From: a virus
Virus record (IMG/VR): IMGVR_UViG_3300042307_000516
Span: 1-44,657 of that record
DNA length: 44,657 bases
Direction: 5' to 3' (one strand)
The notes beneath the pieces are model-generated. The model ran no database searches. It saw nothing but the letters and a program-made list of their open reading frames with translations, and was not told the origin of the DNA. The translations under genes and the position numbers were made by a program. Positions 25,464 to 32,524 of this stretch are shown here, one piece after another (positions within the stretch are counted from its first letter, which is position 1; each line of letters starts with the position of its first letter).

Positions 25464-25969
25464 CATCAACAATGAGATTTGACAGATGGCAAAACAGCCT
25501 TGGTCAGCCATACGGTACAGTGCTGCAGGTTGTTCAAGTGGTAAAGACGGATGTGTTTTCTACTGCTAGTTTGACAATGGTTGACATTACTGGACTAGCA
25601 GCATCAATAACACCGCGCTTTGCTTCATCAAAAATACTTGTTCAATTATTTATAGGCACGATAGACCCTTCGACAGATAACATGATGGCTGGAGATATAA
25701 CTAGAAATGGAACAGCTATTGGAATTGCGGATGCCTCAGGAGTAATAATTAGAGCTGGCTGGAACGTTGGTATTGTTGCAGGAAATAAAGGCCAAACCGT
25801 TAAGTATGATTTTTTAGATTCTCCAGCAACCATAAGTCCTATAACCTATCAAGCCAGAATGAGGAACTTTGCTGGAACTGGTTTTATTAACAGAATGTCT
25901 GGAGAAACAAATAGCACTAACTTCTCTCGCACAATCTCAACAATCACATTAACAGAAATCGCACAGTAA
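25460..25969 (+). CDS. Small fibre protein, paralogue 3 (169 aa)
   Basis: The ATG at 25460 overlaps the previous stop by four bases; a longer in-frame start at 25445 is less likely. Segments GTVLQVVQVVKTDVFSTASL, AASITPRFASSKILVQLFIG, YDFLDSPATISPITYQARM and ISTITLTEIAQ parallel paralogue 1 closely. Three such genes in a row suggest duplication followed by divergence of receptor-binding surfaces. Confidence 0.75.
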   Translation: MTSTMRFDRWQNSLGQPYGTVLQVVQVVKTDVFSTASLTMVDITGLAASITPRFASSKILVQLFIGTIDPSTDNMMAGDITRNGTAIGIADASGVIIRAGWNVGIVAGNKGQTVKYDFLDSPATISPITYQARMRNFAGTGFINRMSGETNSTNFSRTISTITLTEIAQ

Positions 25970-25977
25970 GGAAAATA

Positions 25978-26295
25978 ATGAACAGAACATTCGGAATAGT
26001 AGAAGCAATACAGTCTTTAAAGCCTGGTGCACAGTGGAGCCTAAATGGTGACGACTACGTTGGCCTTGACTGGCTAGATGAAGAGCAAACTCAGCCAACT
26101 GAGGAAGAGTGCCTAGCAGAGGCAGCAAAGCTACAAGCTGCTTATGACGCACTAGGGTATCAGCGACTTCGTGCACCAGAGTACCCACCGATTACTGACT
26201 ACCTAGACGGTATTGCTAAGGGTGACAAGGCTCAGGTTGACGCTTACATCGCTGCTTGCAAAGCAGTAAAAGCAAAATACCCAAAGCCTGAATAA
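25978..26295 (+). CDS. Fibre-associated hypothetical protein (105 aa)
   Basis: A conserved-looking small protein of phage fibre regions: AQWSLNGDDYVGLDWLDEEQ, then PTEEECLAEAAKLQAAYDAL, then a C-terminal ITDYLDGIAKGDKAQVDAYI followed by ACKAVKAKYPKP. Proteins of this plan (W-x-x-x-GDDY...EYPP...D-x-x-D-(A/G)-(I/V)-x-KGD) sit beside tail fibres in many marine and freshwater phages and may be chaperones or attachment subunits. SD AAGGAAAA. Function not established. Confidence 0.7.
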   Translation: MNRTFGIVEAIQSLKPGAQWSLNGDDYVGLDWLDEEQTQPTEEECLAEAAKLQAAYDALGYQRLRAPEYPPITDYLDGIAKGDKAQVDAYIAACKAVKAKYPKPE

Positions 26296-26310
26296 ATAAG
26301 GATCTAACTA

Positions 26311-28095
26311 ATGCCCATTGACTTTCCATCTGGTCCAACCACTGGTCAGCTATACACCTACCAAGGTAAATATTGGGTCTACAATGGCGCTGCTTGGGAT
26401 GCCGTTAGCTACAGTAGCGCAGAATTTCCTGTTAGTTTTCTTGTAATTGGCGGTGGAGGTGGTGGTGGTCAACACTACGGCGGTTTTGTTGCTGGCGGTG
26501 GTGCTGGTGCTGGTGGATACAGAACTAACTTTGGCGCATCGGGCGGTAACTCCGCTGCTGAATCATCAATTGTTGTTAACCCAGGCAAAAGCTACCCAGT
26601 AATTGTTGGTGCTGGTGGCGCTCAAAACACTAACGGTGCGAATAGCAGGTTTTCTACTGTTTTGTCGTACGGTGGAGGTAAGGGCGCGAGTACAGCTGCC
26701 ATAAACCAACAACCTGGAGTTGGTGGATCTGGTGGTGGAGGGCAAGGTGCTACTTATTCTGCCATAAATGGTTTCGGTATTCCCTTTCAAGGTGTAAATG
26801 GTTCTATTGGATACGTTAATACTGGTATGAATCAAGGCGGTGCTGGTGGCGGTGGTGGCGCTAGCGGCAATGGTAGCGCTGCTGGTTTGGCTGGTGGTGG
26901 AACTGGCGGTGCTGGACTAGCTAGCACAATTACAGGTACTTCTATAACTCGTGCTGGTGGTGGTGGCGGTGGAGCTGGAAATAACGCTACTTTTGCTGCT
27001 GGTGGTGCTGGTGGCGGTGGAAATGGTGGCGCAACAAGTAGTGGCGTTACAACTGCTGGGACTGTCAATACTGGTAGTGGTGGTGGTGGTGGTGGTTCTA
27101 ATACTGGAGCTGTTGGTTCTTTCAGCAACGGTGGTGCTGGCGGTTCTGGTGTTGTGATACTTCGGTATCCAAATACCTATGTTGCCGCTCTTGGCCCTGG
27201 ATTGGCGGGTGCAACTTCTATTAGTGGAAATGACGCAATAACGCAAATAACCTCTGGCGCTGGAGACATTGCTTGGGGATTTGCAGGTCAAATTTATTCG
27301 GCTACATACTTGCTTGTCGCTGGTGGAGGTGGTGGTGGTGCTGGTGCTGGTGGAGGTGGAGGAGCTGGAGGTTATTTAACAGGTTCAGCGGACTTCTTCC
27401 TTGGCTCTAATCACACAATCACAGTTGGTGCTGGTGGTGTGGGAACAGGCAGCCTTGCTCAAAGCTATTCACAGCCTGGTAGCGGCGGAAACTCTGTATT
27501 TGGTAACCTAATCGCTATTGGTGGTGGTACTCCTGGAGACCAAAACTGGGTAGCTACTGTTGGTGGCTCTGGTGGTGGTGGTGGTGGTGGTACTAACGCA
27601 CCTACACAACAGGTAGCTGCCGCTGGTACATCTGGTCAGGGTAATGCTGGAGCAAATGGTATTCAGAATAACCGAGGTGGTGGTGGTGGTGGTTCAAGCG
27701 CTGCTGGTAGCGTTCTTACTGGCGGTAATGGAACAAGTAACTCTATAACTGGGGCTGCCGTTATTTACGCTGGTGGAGGTGGCGCTGGTGGTTATTCAAC
27801 TTCAGGTAACGGCGGTACTGGAGGTGGCGGTAATGGCACTGCAGGTTCTTCTGTTCGTGGTGGCAACGGAACTGCTAATACGGGCGGTGGCGGTGGCGGT
27901 GGCGGTGGCGTTGGCGCACCTAGTTTTGCTACTGCTGGTGGTGGTACAGGTGGGTCTGGTATTGCAATTCTTAGCTACCCATCGAACCTTACACTTTCAA
28001 TTGGCGCAGGCTTGACAGCTACAACAGCAACAGTTGGAGCAAACAAGGTGACAACATTTACCGCTGGAACTGGCACCGTAAGCTGGGCAATCTAA
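26311..28095 (+). CDS. Double-module glycine-rich adhesin
   Basis: 594 aa. Residues 1-35 form an attachment motif (MPIDFPSGPTTGQLYTYQGK, YWVYNGAAWDAVS). Two full glycine-rich modules follow. Each begins with F-L-V-(I/A)-GGGGGGG, runs through Gly-dense repeats and ends with a beta cap: GGSGVVILRYPNTYVAALGP...GAGDIAW (about 270-325), and GGSGIAILSYPSNLTLSIGA...GTGTVSW (about 545-594). Gly-rich tracts of this type form polyglycine-II sandwiches in known phage adhesins such as gp38 of phage S16. Probably a cell-surface receptor-binding protein. GGT repeats may recombine with the paralogous genes downstream. Confidence 0.8.
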   Translation: MPIDFPSGPTTGQLYTYQGKYWVYNGAAWDAVSYSSAEFPVSFLVIGGGGGGGQHYGGFVAGGGAGAGGYRTNFGASGGNSAAESSIVVNPGKSYPVIVGAGGAQNTNGANSRFSTVLSYGGGKGASTAAINQQPGVGGSGGGGQGATYSAINGFGIPFQGVNGSIGYVNTGMNQGGAGGGGGASGNGSAAGLAGGGTGGAGLASTITGTSITRAGGGGGGAGNNATFAAGGAGGGGNGGATSSGVTTAGTVNTGSGGGGGGSNTGAVGSFSNGGAGGSGVVILRYPNTYVAALGPGLAGATSISGNDAITQITSGAGDIAWGFAGQIYSATYLLVAGGGGGGAGAGGGGGAGGYLTGSADFFLGSNHTITVGAGGVGTGSLAQSYSQPGSGGNSVFGNLIAIGGGTPGDQNWVATVGGSGGGGGGGTNAPTQQVAAAGTSGQGNAGANGIQNNRGGGGGGSSAAGSVLTGGNGTSNSITGAAVIYAGGGGAGGYSTSGNGGTGGGGNGTAGSSVRGGNGTANTGGGGGGGGGVGAPSFATAGGGTGGSGIAILSYPSNLTLSIGAGLTATTATVGANKVTTFTAGTGTVSWAI

Positions 28096-28119
28096 TGACA
28101 CATTATAAGTTAGGTACGG

Positions 28120-28125
28120 TACAAT
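28120..28125 (+). promoter_or_regulatory. -10 (TACAAT) of a likely leaderless transcript
   Basis: TACAAT ends seven bases before the A of the ATG at 28132, the standard spacing from a -10 to the transcription start. No SD is present between them. This is a second case like 22289-22302. Confidence 0.45.
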
Positions 28126-28131
28126 AAGATC

Positions 28132-28296
28132 ATGCCAGCTATTGATTTCCCAAACTCCCCCACAGTAGGCCAACTATTTACAGTTGGTGACATTACTTGG
28201 GAATGGACTGGTACCCTCTGGAAGGGCTTTACGGGATACACAACCGCTAATTCACCAGACGCAAATGCGCAAATATTTACATTGATGGGAGCATAA
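28132..28296 (+). CDS. Stand-alone fibre attachment domain (54 aa)
   Basis: Read directly: ATG at 28132, TAA at 28294-28296. MPAIDFPNSPTVGQLFTVGD then ITWEWTGTLWKGFT closely parallels residues 1-35 of the 26311-28095 adhesin (MPIDFPSGPTTGQLYTYQGK, YWVYNGAAWDAV). It therefore looks like the adhesin's N-terminal domain as a separate gene, either functional on its own or the remnant of a lost adhesin. One intervening base separates it from the next ATG at 28298. Confidence 0.7.
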   Translation: MPAIDFPNSPTVGQLFTVGDITWEWTGTLWKGFTGYTTANSPDANAQIFTLMGA

Positions 28297-28297
28297 C

Positions 28298-28630
28298 ATG
28301 CCAACAACTTACAAGGTACTAGGCCAGTCTGCGCCATCCGCGACTACTAACACAGACTTATACACAGTGCCTGCCGCGACTAGCGCAGTCGTCTCTACAA
28401 TTGTTATTGCCAATAGGGTAGGGACAGATGCAACTTTTCGTATTGCGATTAGGCCAGCTGGGGCAGCCGTAGCCAACCAACATTACATTGCATATGACGT
28501 ACTTGTTGGAGCAGGAGACTCAACTACCTTGACCCTAGGTATAACTTTAGCTGCTACGGACATTATTACTGTTTATGCTTCTACTGCAAACCTTAGCTTT
28601 AACGTATTTGGCTCTGAAATAACGAGCTAG
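28298..28630 (+). CDS. Virion-associated beta-sandwich-like protein (110 aa)
   Basis: Starts MPTTYKVLGQSAPSATTNTD and contains LYTVPAATSAVVSTIVIANR, then ATFRIAIRPAGAAVANQHYI, and a Thr-rich end. The 'LYTVPA-x-x-x-x-V-x-S-x-x-(I/V)-x-N' opening is characteristic of a small conserved phage tail/virion protein seen in many aquatic phages. It is probably Ig-like and exposed on the virion. No catalytic feature. Confidence 0.7.
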   Translation: MPTTYKVLGQSAPSATTNTDLYTVPAATSAVVSTIVIANRVGTDATFRIAIRPAGAAVANQHYIAYDVLVGAGDSTTLTLGITLAATDIITVYASTANLSFNVFGSEITS

Positions 28631-28632
28631 TT

Positions 28633-29538
28633 ATGGGAGTTCAACTTTTGCTAAGCTCAGGCTTACAAAATTATCAAAGACAAAGAAACATGAAGAGACC
28701 TCTTCGTCCCCTGAAAGTTGAATACCTTGTAGTTGCTGGCGGTGGAGGTGGAGCTGGTGATGCTCAGGCTTCAGGTGGAGGTGGAGGTGGAGGGCTACTT
28801 GCAGGTTTTCAGACCCTAGCTACAGGCTTAAATCTTTCCGTAGCTGTGGGAGCTGGAGGACCAGTCTCAGGCTCCGCAAGCGCATCAAAGGGGGGCTCTT
28901 CAACATTTAATCTTGCCGTCGCTCAAGGCGGTGGAGGTGGTGGTCCAGGCCTTAACGCTGCAATTTCAAGTTGCGCAGGTGGTTCTGGTGGCTCTGGTGG
29001 TGGAGGAGGAACAACTAACCAAAACGGAACAACCTCGGCAGGAGCTGCAGTATCGGGGCAAGGATTTTCTGGTGGAACAGGAAACGGTTCGGGAGGAAAC
29101 GAAAGACATTCAGGTGGTGGTGGTGGAGCTGGGGCTGCTGGGCAAAACGCAACAACTACCAAAGCTGGTAACGGTGGAAACGGTCTTTCAAGCTCTATAA
29201 CTGGAGCTGCAACATTTTATGCTGGTGGTGGTGGTGGTGGTGGAAAACTAGCCGCTGGAACAGGTGGACTTGGAGGAGGAGGAAACGGTGGGGCTGGAAC
29301 AGGCGCTAACGGAACTGCTGGAACTGCTAATACTGGTGGTGGTGGAGGACAAGGATTTAATGACGCAGCTCCAGCAACTGGCAATTTTAGAGCTGGTGGA
29401 TCTGGCGTTGTAATACTTCGCTACCCGTCTGTTTACACGATTACAATTGGCGCTGGACTTACTGGTTCAACAGCAAGCGTTGGTTCTGATAGAGTTACAA
29501 CAATCACTGCTGGCACAGGAAATGTCAGCTGGGCATAG
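28633..29538 (+). CDS. Single-module glycine-rich adhesin (301 aa)
   Basis: After a short basic N-terminus (QNYQRQRNMKRPLRPLKVEY), residues 32-40 are VVAGGGGGA, then Gly-dense repeats rich in GGGGGA, GNGGNG and TGGLGG, closed by GGSGVVILRYPSVYTITIGA and GTGNVSWA. The cap is nearly the same as in 26311-28095 and 30471-31247. It lacks the ID-FP attachment domain, which is instead encoded separately at 28132. The start at 28633 follows the previous stop after two bases; a later ATG at 28690 is possible. Confidence 0.75.
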   Translation: MGVQLLLSSGLQNYQRQRNMKRPLRPLKVEYLVVAGGGGGAGDAQASGGGGGGGLLAGFQTLATGLNLSVAVGAGGPVSGSASASKGGSSTFNLAVAQGGGGGGPGLNAAISSCAGGSGGSGGGGGTTNQNGTTSAGAAVSGQGFSGGTGNGSGGNERHSGGGGGAGAAGQNATTTKAGNGGNGLSSSITGAATFYAGGGGGGGKLAAGTGGLGGGGNGGAGTGANGTAGTANTGGGGGQGFNDAAPATGNFRAGGSGVVILRYPSVYTITIGAGLTGSTASVGSDRVTTITAGTGNVSWA

Positions 29539-29550
29539 ATAGGAAAAATA

Positions 29551-29910
29551 ATGGCACATTACGCATTTATAAATGAAAACAACGTTGTCACTGAGGTGAT
29601 CGTTGGTATTGACGAAACTGAGCTTATTGAAGGATTAGATACCGAGACTTGGTATGGCAACTTCAGAGGTCAGACATGTAAGCGCACTTCTTACAACGGT
29701 AACTACCGTAAGAACTACGCTGGTATTGGCTTCACTTACGATGAAAATCGCGATGCTTTTATCGCACCAAAACCTTTTGAGTCTTGGGTGCTAGATGAAG
29801 AAACTTGTCTATGGGAAGCCCCGGTTGCTTACCCTAATGACGGCGAAAGCTATTTTTGGGATGAAGAAGCTGAAGGCTGGGCCCTAATCGAGTCTGAATC
29901 TGCGCTATAA
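29551..29910 (+). CDS. Conserved aquatic-phage virion protein (119 aa)
   Basis: Starts MAHYAFINENNVVTEVIVGI and contains CKRTSYNGNYRKNYAGIGFT, YDENRDAFIAPKPFESWVLD, then TCLWEAPVAYPNDGESYFWD. This is a very characteristic sequence common in cyanophages and other aquatic phages, usually next to tail-fibre genes. Its role is unproven; a structural or host-interaction protein is likely. SD AGGAAAAA. It lies 12 bases after the second glycine-rich adhesin. Confidence 0.8.
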   Translation: MAHYAFINENNVVTEVIVGIDETELIEGLDTETWYGNFRGQTCKRTSYNGNYRKNYAGIGFTYDENRDAFIAPKPFESWVLDEETCLWEAPVAYPNDGESYFWDEEAEGWALIESESAL

Positions 29911-29911
29911 T
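29906..29911 (+). promoter_or_regulatory. Possible -10 (TATAAT) before 29947
   Basis: A consensus TATAAT overlapping the stop of the preceding gene, 35 bases before the ATG at 29947 (SD CAGGAG). No clear -35. A chance match cannot be excluded. Confidence 0.35.
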
Positions 29912-29946
29912 AAGCTTTAGATCAACGCCCAACACAGGAGCATTTA

Positions 29947-30471
29947 ATGCCTAGAGTAAATCAAATTCAAGTACGCAGGGATAGTGCTGCTAACTGGACT
30001 TCAGTCAACCCGACCCTTGCTGCTGGCGAAATTGGTTTTGAGACCAACGTTGGCGCTATCAAGCTTGGAGACGGAACTACTGCTTGGACGTCACTGCCTT
30101 ACTTAAGAGCAACTGAGCCTGCTGGAAACGCTGATGCAGCTAAGACTACTGGCTACGTTGGTATGCCTCAGGTAATTCTAAACACTGGAAACCTTACACT
30201 TAGCAAGGCTCATGCTGGAAAGCACATTTACGTAACTGGTGCAAGCCAGACAATTACAATCCCGGCTAACGGATCAGTGCCTTTTGAAATTGGTACAACA
30301 ATTGTTATTGTAAATGGAAACCTTACTAGCTCAATTGCGATCACTAGCGACACACTTAGACTTGCTGGCACGGCAAACACTGGCGCAAGAACCCTTAACG
30401 CAAATGGTATTGCCACACTTATAAAAATCGAAGCGACTACTTGGATAATTTCAGGTAACGGACTCATCTAA
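29947..30471 (+). CDS. Short tail fibre with Mtd-N-like head (174 aa)
   Basis: Residues 1-55 (VNQIQVRRDSAANWTSVNPT, LAAGEIGFETNVGAIKLGDG, TAWTSLPYL) are a close paralogue of the first 50 residues of the collagen-like fibre at 22568. The rest is a beta-helix/sandwich-like Thr/Ile-rich region (HIYVTGASQTITIPANGSVP, AITSDTLRLAGTANTGARTL). Probably a second fibre using the same docking site. TAATG junction with the third adhesin. Confidence 0.75.
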   Translation: MPRVNQIQVRRDSAANWTSVNPTLAAGEIGFETNVGAIKLGDGTTAWTSLPYLRATEPAGNADAAKTTGYVGMPQVILNTGNLTLSKAHAGKHIYVTGASQTITIPANGSVPFEIGTTIVIVNGNLTSSIAITSDTLRLAGTANTGARTLNANGIATLIKIEATTWIISGNGLI

Positions 30472-31247
30472 TGTCTGGCGTTTTAGGCGGACTGCTTGGA
30501 TCTTTTAGAGGTATCTTAACTGTTCAATCGCTGGTTATTGCTGGTGGAGGCGGTGGTGGTACCGCCGTTGGAGCATATACCAACACCGGAACTGGTGCTG
30601 GTGGAGCTGGTGGTTATCGCGACGTTACCAGTGACAATTTTCAAATAAGCCTAGATTATTTAGTAACCATTGGCGCTGGTGGTCCTGCAGCAGCAGGCGG
30701 TAATTCAACCTTTAGTTCCATTACTTCCATTGGTGGTGGTGCAGGTGGAGTACCAAGCGCCCCTAATGGAAACCCTGGTGGTTCCGGTGGTGGTGGTGGT
30801 TATCACGCATTTGGTACAAGTGCCGGAGGTAGCGGGACAGCGGGACAAGGGTTTGAGGGTGGAAGTAGAAACGGCGACGCCAGCGGTGGAGGTGGTGGCT
30901 CTGGGGGCGCTGGAGGAAGCGGAAGCGGTAATACACCTGGGGCTGGAGGAATAGGTACTGCTAGCTCAATTACTGGTAGTCCAGTTACAAGAGCAAAAGG
31001 TGGTGCTGGAGCTTACGGTGGCACTCCAACTGTAACTGGTGGTGAAAACACTGGAGATGGTGGAGGCGGTGGAGTAAATAACATTAGATCATCTGGATAC
31101 GGTGGTTCTGGTGTCGTAATTTTGCGTTACCCAAACTCATATACGATAACGATTGGAGCTGGTTTGTCCGCTGATCCAACAATAAATGTTGGCTCCGACA
31201 AGGTTACAAGGATTACACAGGGCACTGGAAACATAAGATTTAGTTAA
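30471..31247 (+). CDS. Single-module glycine-rich adhesin (258 aa)
   Basis: Opening: LLGSFRGILTVQSLVIAGGG; Gly-dense middle; closing cap GGSGVVILRYPNSYTITIGA with DKVTRITQGTGNIRFS. It is the fourth glycine-rich module of the region. It lacks the attachment domain but is translationally coupled to the short Mtd-N fibre, which may supply docking. The central repeats differ from the other copies, consistent with receptor diversification. Confidence 0.75.
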   Translation: MSGVLGGLLGSFRGILTVQSLVIAGGGGGGTAVGAYTNTGTGAGGAGGYRDVTSDNFQISLDYLVTIGAGGPAAAGGNSTFSSITSIGGGAGGVPSAPNGNPGGSGGGGGYHAFGTSAGGSGTAGQGFEGGSRNGDASGGGGGSGGAGGSGSGNTPGAGGIGTASSITGSPVTRAKGGAGAYGGTPTVTGGENTGDGGGGGVNNIRSSGYGGSGVVILRYPNSYTITIGAGLSADPTINVGSDKVTRITQGTGNIRFS

Positions 31248-31250
31248 AAG

Positions 31251-31289
31251 TGGTATACTTAAGGCTTGAGACGGCCATTTTGGTAAAAT
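31251..31289 (+). promoter_or_regulatory. Two tandem extended -10 elements before the endolysin
   Basis: TGGTATACT (TATACT 31254-31259) and TGGTAAAAT (TAAAAT 31284-31289) lie 30 bases apart. The second is embedded in an inverted repeat TTGGTA-AAA-TACCAA. SD AGGAG at 31301-31305 precedes the GTG at 31311. They give the lysis genes a promoter separate from the fibre genes. Confidence 0.5.
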
Positions 31290-31310
31290 ACCAACTAACT
31301 AGGAGTCTCA

Positions 31311-31943
31311 GTGTCATCATGGATCAGGCCTGTTGAAGGCAAGATTACCGACAGTTTTGAAGGTCACAAAAACAGAGCAAAGCCTGCAGTAAACCCAGGC
31401 ATTGACTACGGCGTTGCTTTCGGCACGGGAGTAAAAGCTGTTGCTGATGGTGTCGTTTCTGGCATCGTATCAACTTTTACTGGTTCTGGTGGTCGCATGA
31501 TCTTCCTAGACTTTCCATCTGGACACAGAGCTGACTACCTTCACCTATCCCGCATAGACGTGCTACAGGGCCAGGAAGTAAAACAGGGTCAGATTATTGG
31601 ACTCTCCGGAGCTTCAGGCTTGGGTAAAGAATATGGCTATGGCCCACATCTTCACTTTTCATTCCGTGTTGGTGGAAGACCTACAATGGGCGCTGGCAAT
31701 CTTGACTACGAAGCATTCTTAACTCAGCAAGGTGTTGCACCTGCTGCACCTAAAGCACCCGTTGCCCCTAAAGCACCTGCTGCTCCTAAGCCTGCTGCTA
31801 CTGGAACTTATACAGTCAAAAAGGGTGACAACCTTACAAAGATTGCCAAAGCTAACAACACTACTGTTGCCAAGCTGGTAGAACTAAACGAAATAAAAAA
31901 CGCCAACCTTATTAGCGTTGGCCAAATATTGAAAGTGAGCTAA
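31311..31943 (+). CDS. Endolysin: M23 endopeptidase plus LysM
   Basis: 210 aa, GTG start with SD AGGAG. Peptidase M23 (LytM/lysostaphin-type) domain about 5-130: NPGIDYG with D32, YLHLS with H78, and GPHLHFSF with H113 and H115. The position normally held by the first zinc ligand (H in H-x3-D) is N28. A linker of AP-K repeats (about 139-160) joins a C-terminal LysM at 162-210 ([20 protein letters not shown]) that binds peptidoglycan. It cleaves peptide cross-links at lysis. No signal peptide, so it depends on the downstream holin. Confidence 0.88.
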   Translation: MSSWIRPVEGKITDSFEGHKNRAKPAVNPGIDYGVAFGTGVKAVADGVVSGIVSTFTGSGGRMIFLDFPSGHRADYLHLSRIDVLQGQEVKQGQIIGLSGASGLGKEYGYGPHLHFSFRVGGRPTMGAGNLDYEAFLTQQGVAPAAPKAPVAPKAPAAPKPAATGTYTVKKGDNLTKIAKANNTTVAKLVELNEIKNANLISVGQILKVS

Positions 31944-31945
31944 AT

Positions 31946-32209
31946 ATGTGGCTAGACATTGCACGTAGAACATTTGCCGTAATTATCTTGAAGGTTACCG
32001 GTATCTTTGTAGGTGGAGCAGTTATTGGTCTTGAGATCACTCAGGCTATAGCTATGGCTGCTTTTGCTGGAATCATTGATGTATCTCAGGAGTTGTCACG
32101 TTCTTACTTGGCAGATGGCAAGATTGATGCTGACGAGATCAACAGAAGCTTTGGCAAAATTGCTGAAAGAGCTCCTGAAAACAAGGGCCCTGTCAAAAAA
32201 GACTTCTAA
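31946..32209 (+). CDS. Putative holin
   Basis: 87 aa, two bases after the endolysin. Residues about 8-47 are hydrophobic (TFAVIILKVTGIFVGGAVIG then LEITQAIAMAAFAGII), enough for two closely spaced transmembrane helices. The C-terminal 40 residues are charged (DGKIDADEINRSFGKIAERA, ending KKDF). Size, topology and place after the endolysin fit a phage holin of actinophage type that opens the membrane for the lysin. No family-specific motif is claimed. Confidence 0.7.
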   Translation: MWLDIARRTFAVIILKVTGIFVGGAVIGLEITQAIAMAAFAGIIDVSQELSRSYLADGKIDADEINRSFGKIAERAPENKGPVKKDF

Positions 32210-32239
32210 AAACGGCTAAAACACGCCACTTTTAGGTAC

Positions 32240-32267
32240 TTGACACGCCTTGTTACTAGGCTAGGCT
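32240..32267 (+). promoter_or_regulatory. Sigma70-type promoter before 32300
   Basis: Consensus -35 TTGACA (32240-32245), 16-base spacer, -10 TAGGCT (32262-32267). The start would be near 32274, with SD AAGGAG at 32288-32293 and ATG at 32300. It likely drives the 74-aa gene and the metallophosphoesterase independently of the lysis genes. Confidence 0.7.
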
Positions 32268-32299
32268 AAACCCTGAAGTACTACATGAAGGAGACGATC

Positions 32300-32524
32300 A
32301 TGCTAAAAGGGCTTACCCCGCCTGAAAAGGAATACATCTGCGCATTCATTAGAACTGCCGTAGACAAGCTAGACAAGGACGACTACAAGATCCTTGAAGA
32401 CAACCTTGCTGACCCTAGATGGAACCATGCTAACCTAGCTAGCGCTCTAACTGAGCGTGGCTTTAAGTGTTATGCTGATCAAGTAAGGCTACATAGAACG
32501 GGCAGGTGTATTTGTGCTAAATGA
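32300..32524 (+). CDS. Small HTH-like phage protein (74 aa)
   Basis: The start at 32300 is chosen for its SD; an in-frame ATG at 32285 is upstream of it. The helical sequence DKDDYKILEDNLADPRWNHA then NLASALTERGFKCYADQVRL HRTGRC (two parts) follows the plan 'W-x-x-x-x-L-(A/S)-x-A-L-x-x-(R/H)-G-(F/V)-x-(C/V)-(S/Y)...HR', seen in small DNA-binding or packaging-associated phage proteins. It ends CICAK. It overlaps the next gene by 11 bases. Function unknown; DNA binding is inferred. Confidence 0.6.
   Translation: MLKGLTPPEKEYICAFIRTAVDKLDKDDYKILEDNLADPRWNHANLASALTERGFKCYADQVRLHRTGRCICAK

Noticed and set aside
26832-27291. Long antisense ORFs rich in Pro/Ala/Thr or Ser/Thr
   Set aside because: They arise from the GGT-rich repeats of the glycine-rich adhesin read backwards or out of frame; composition is that of repeats, and no SD is present.
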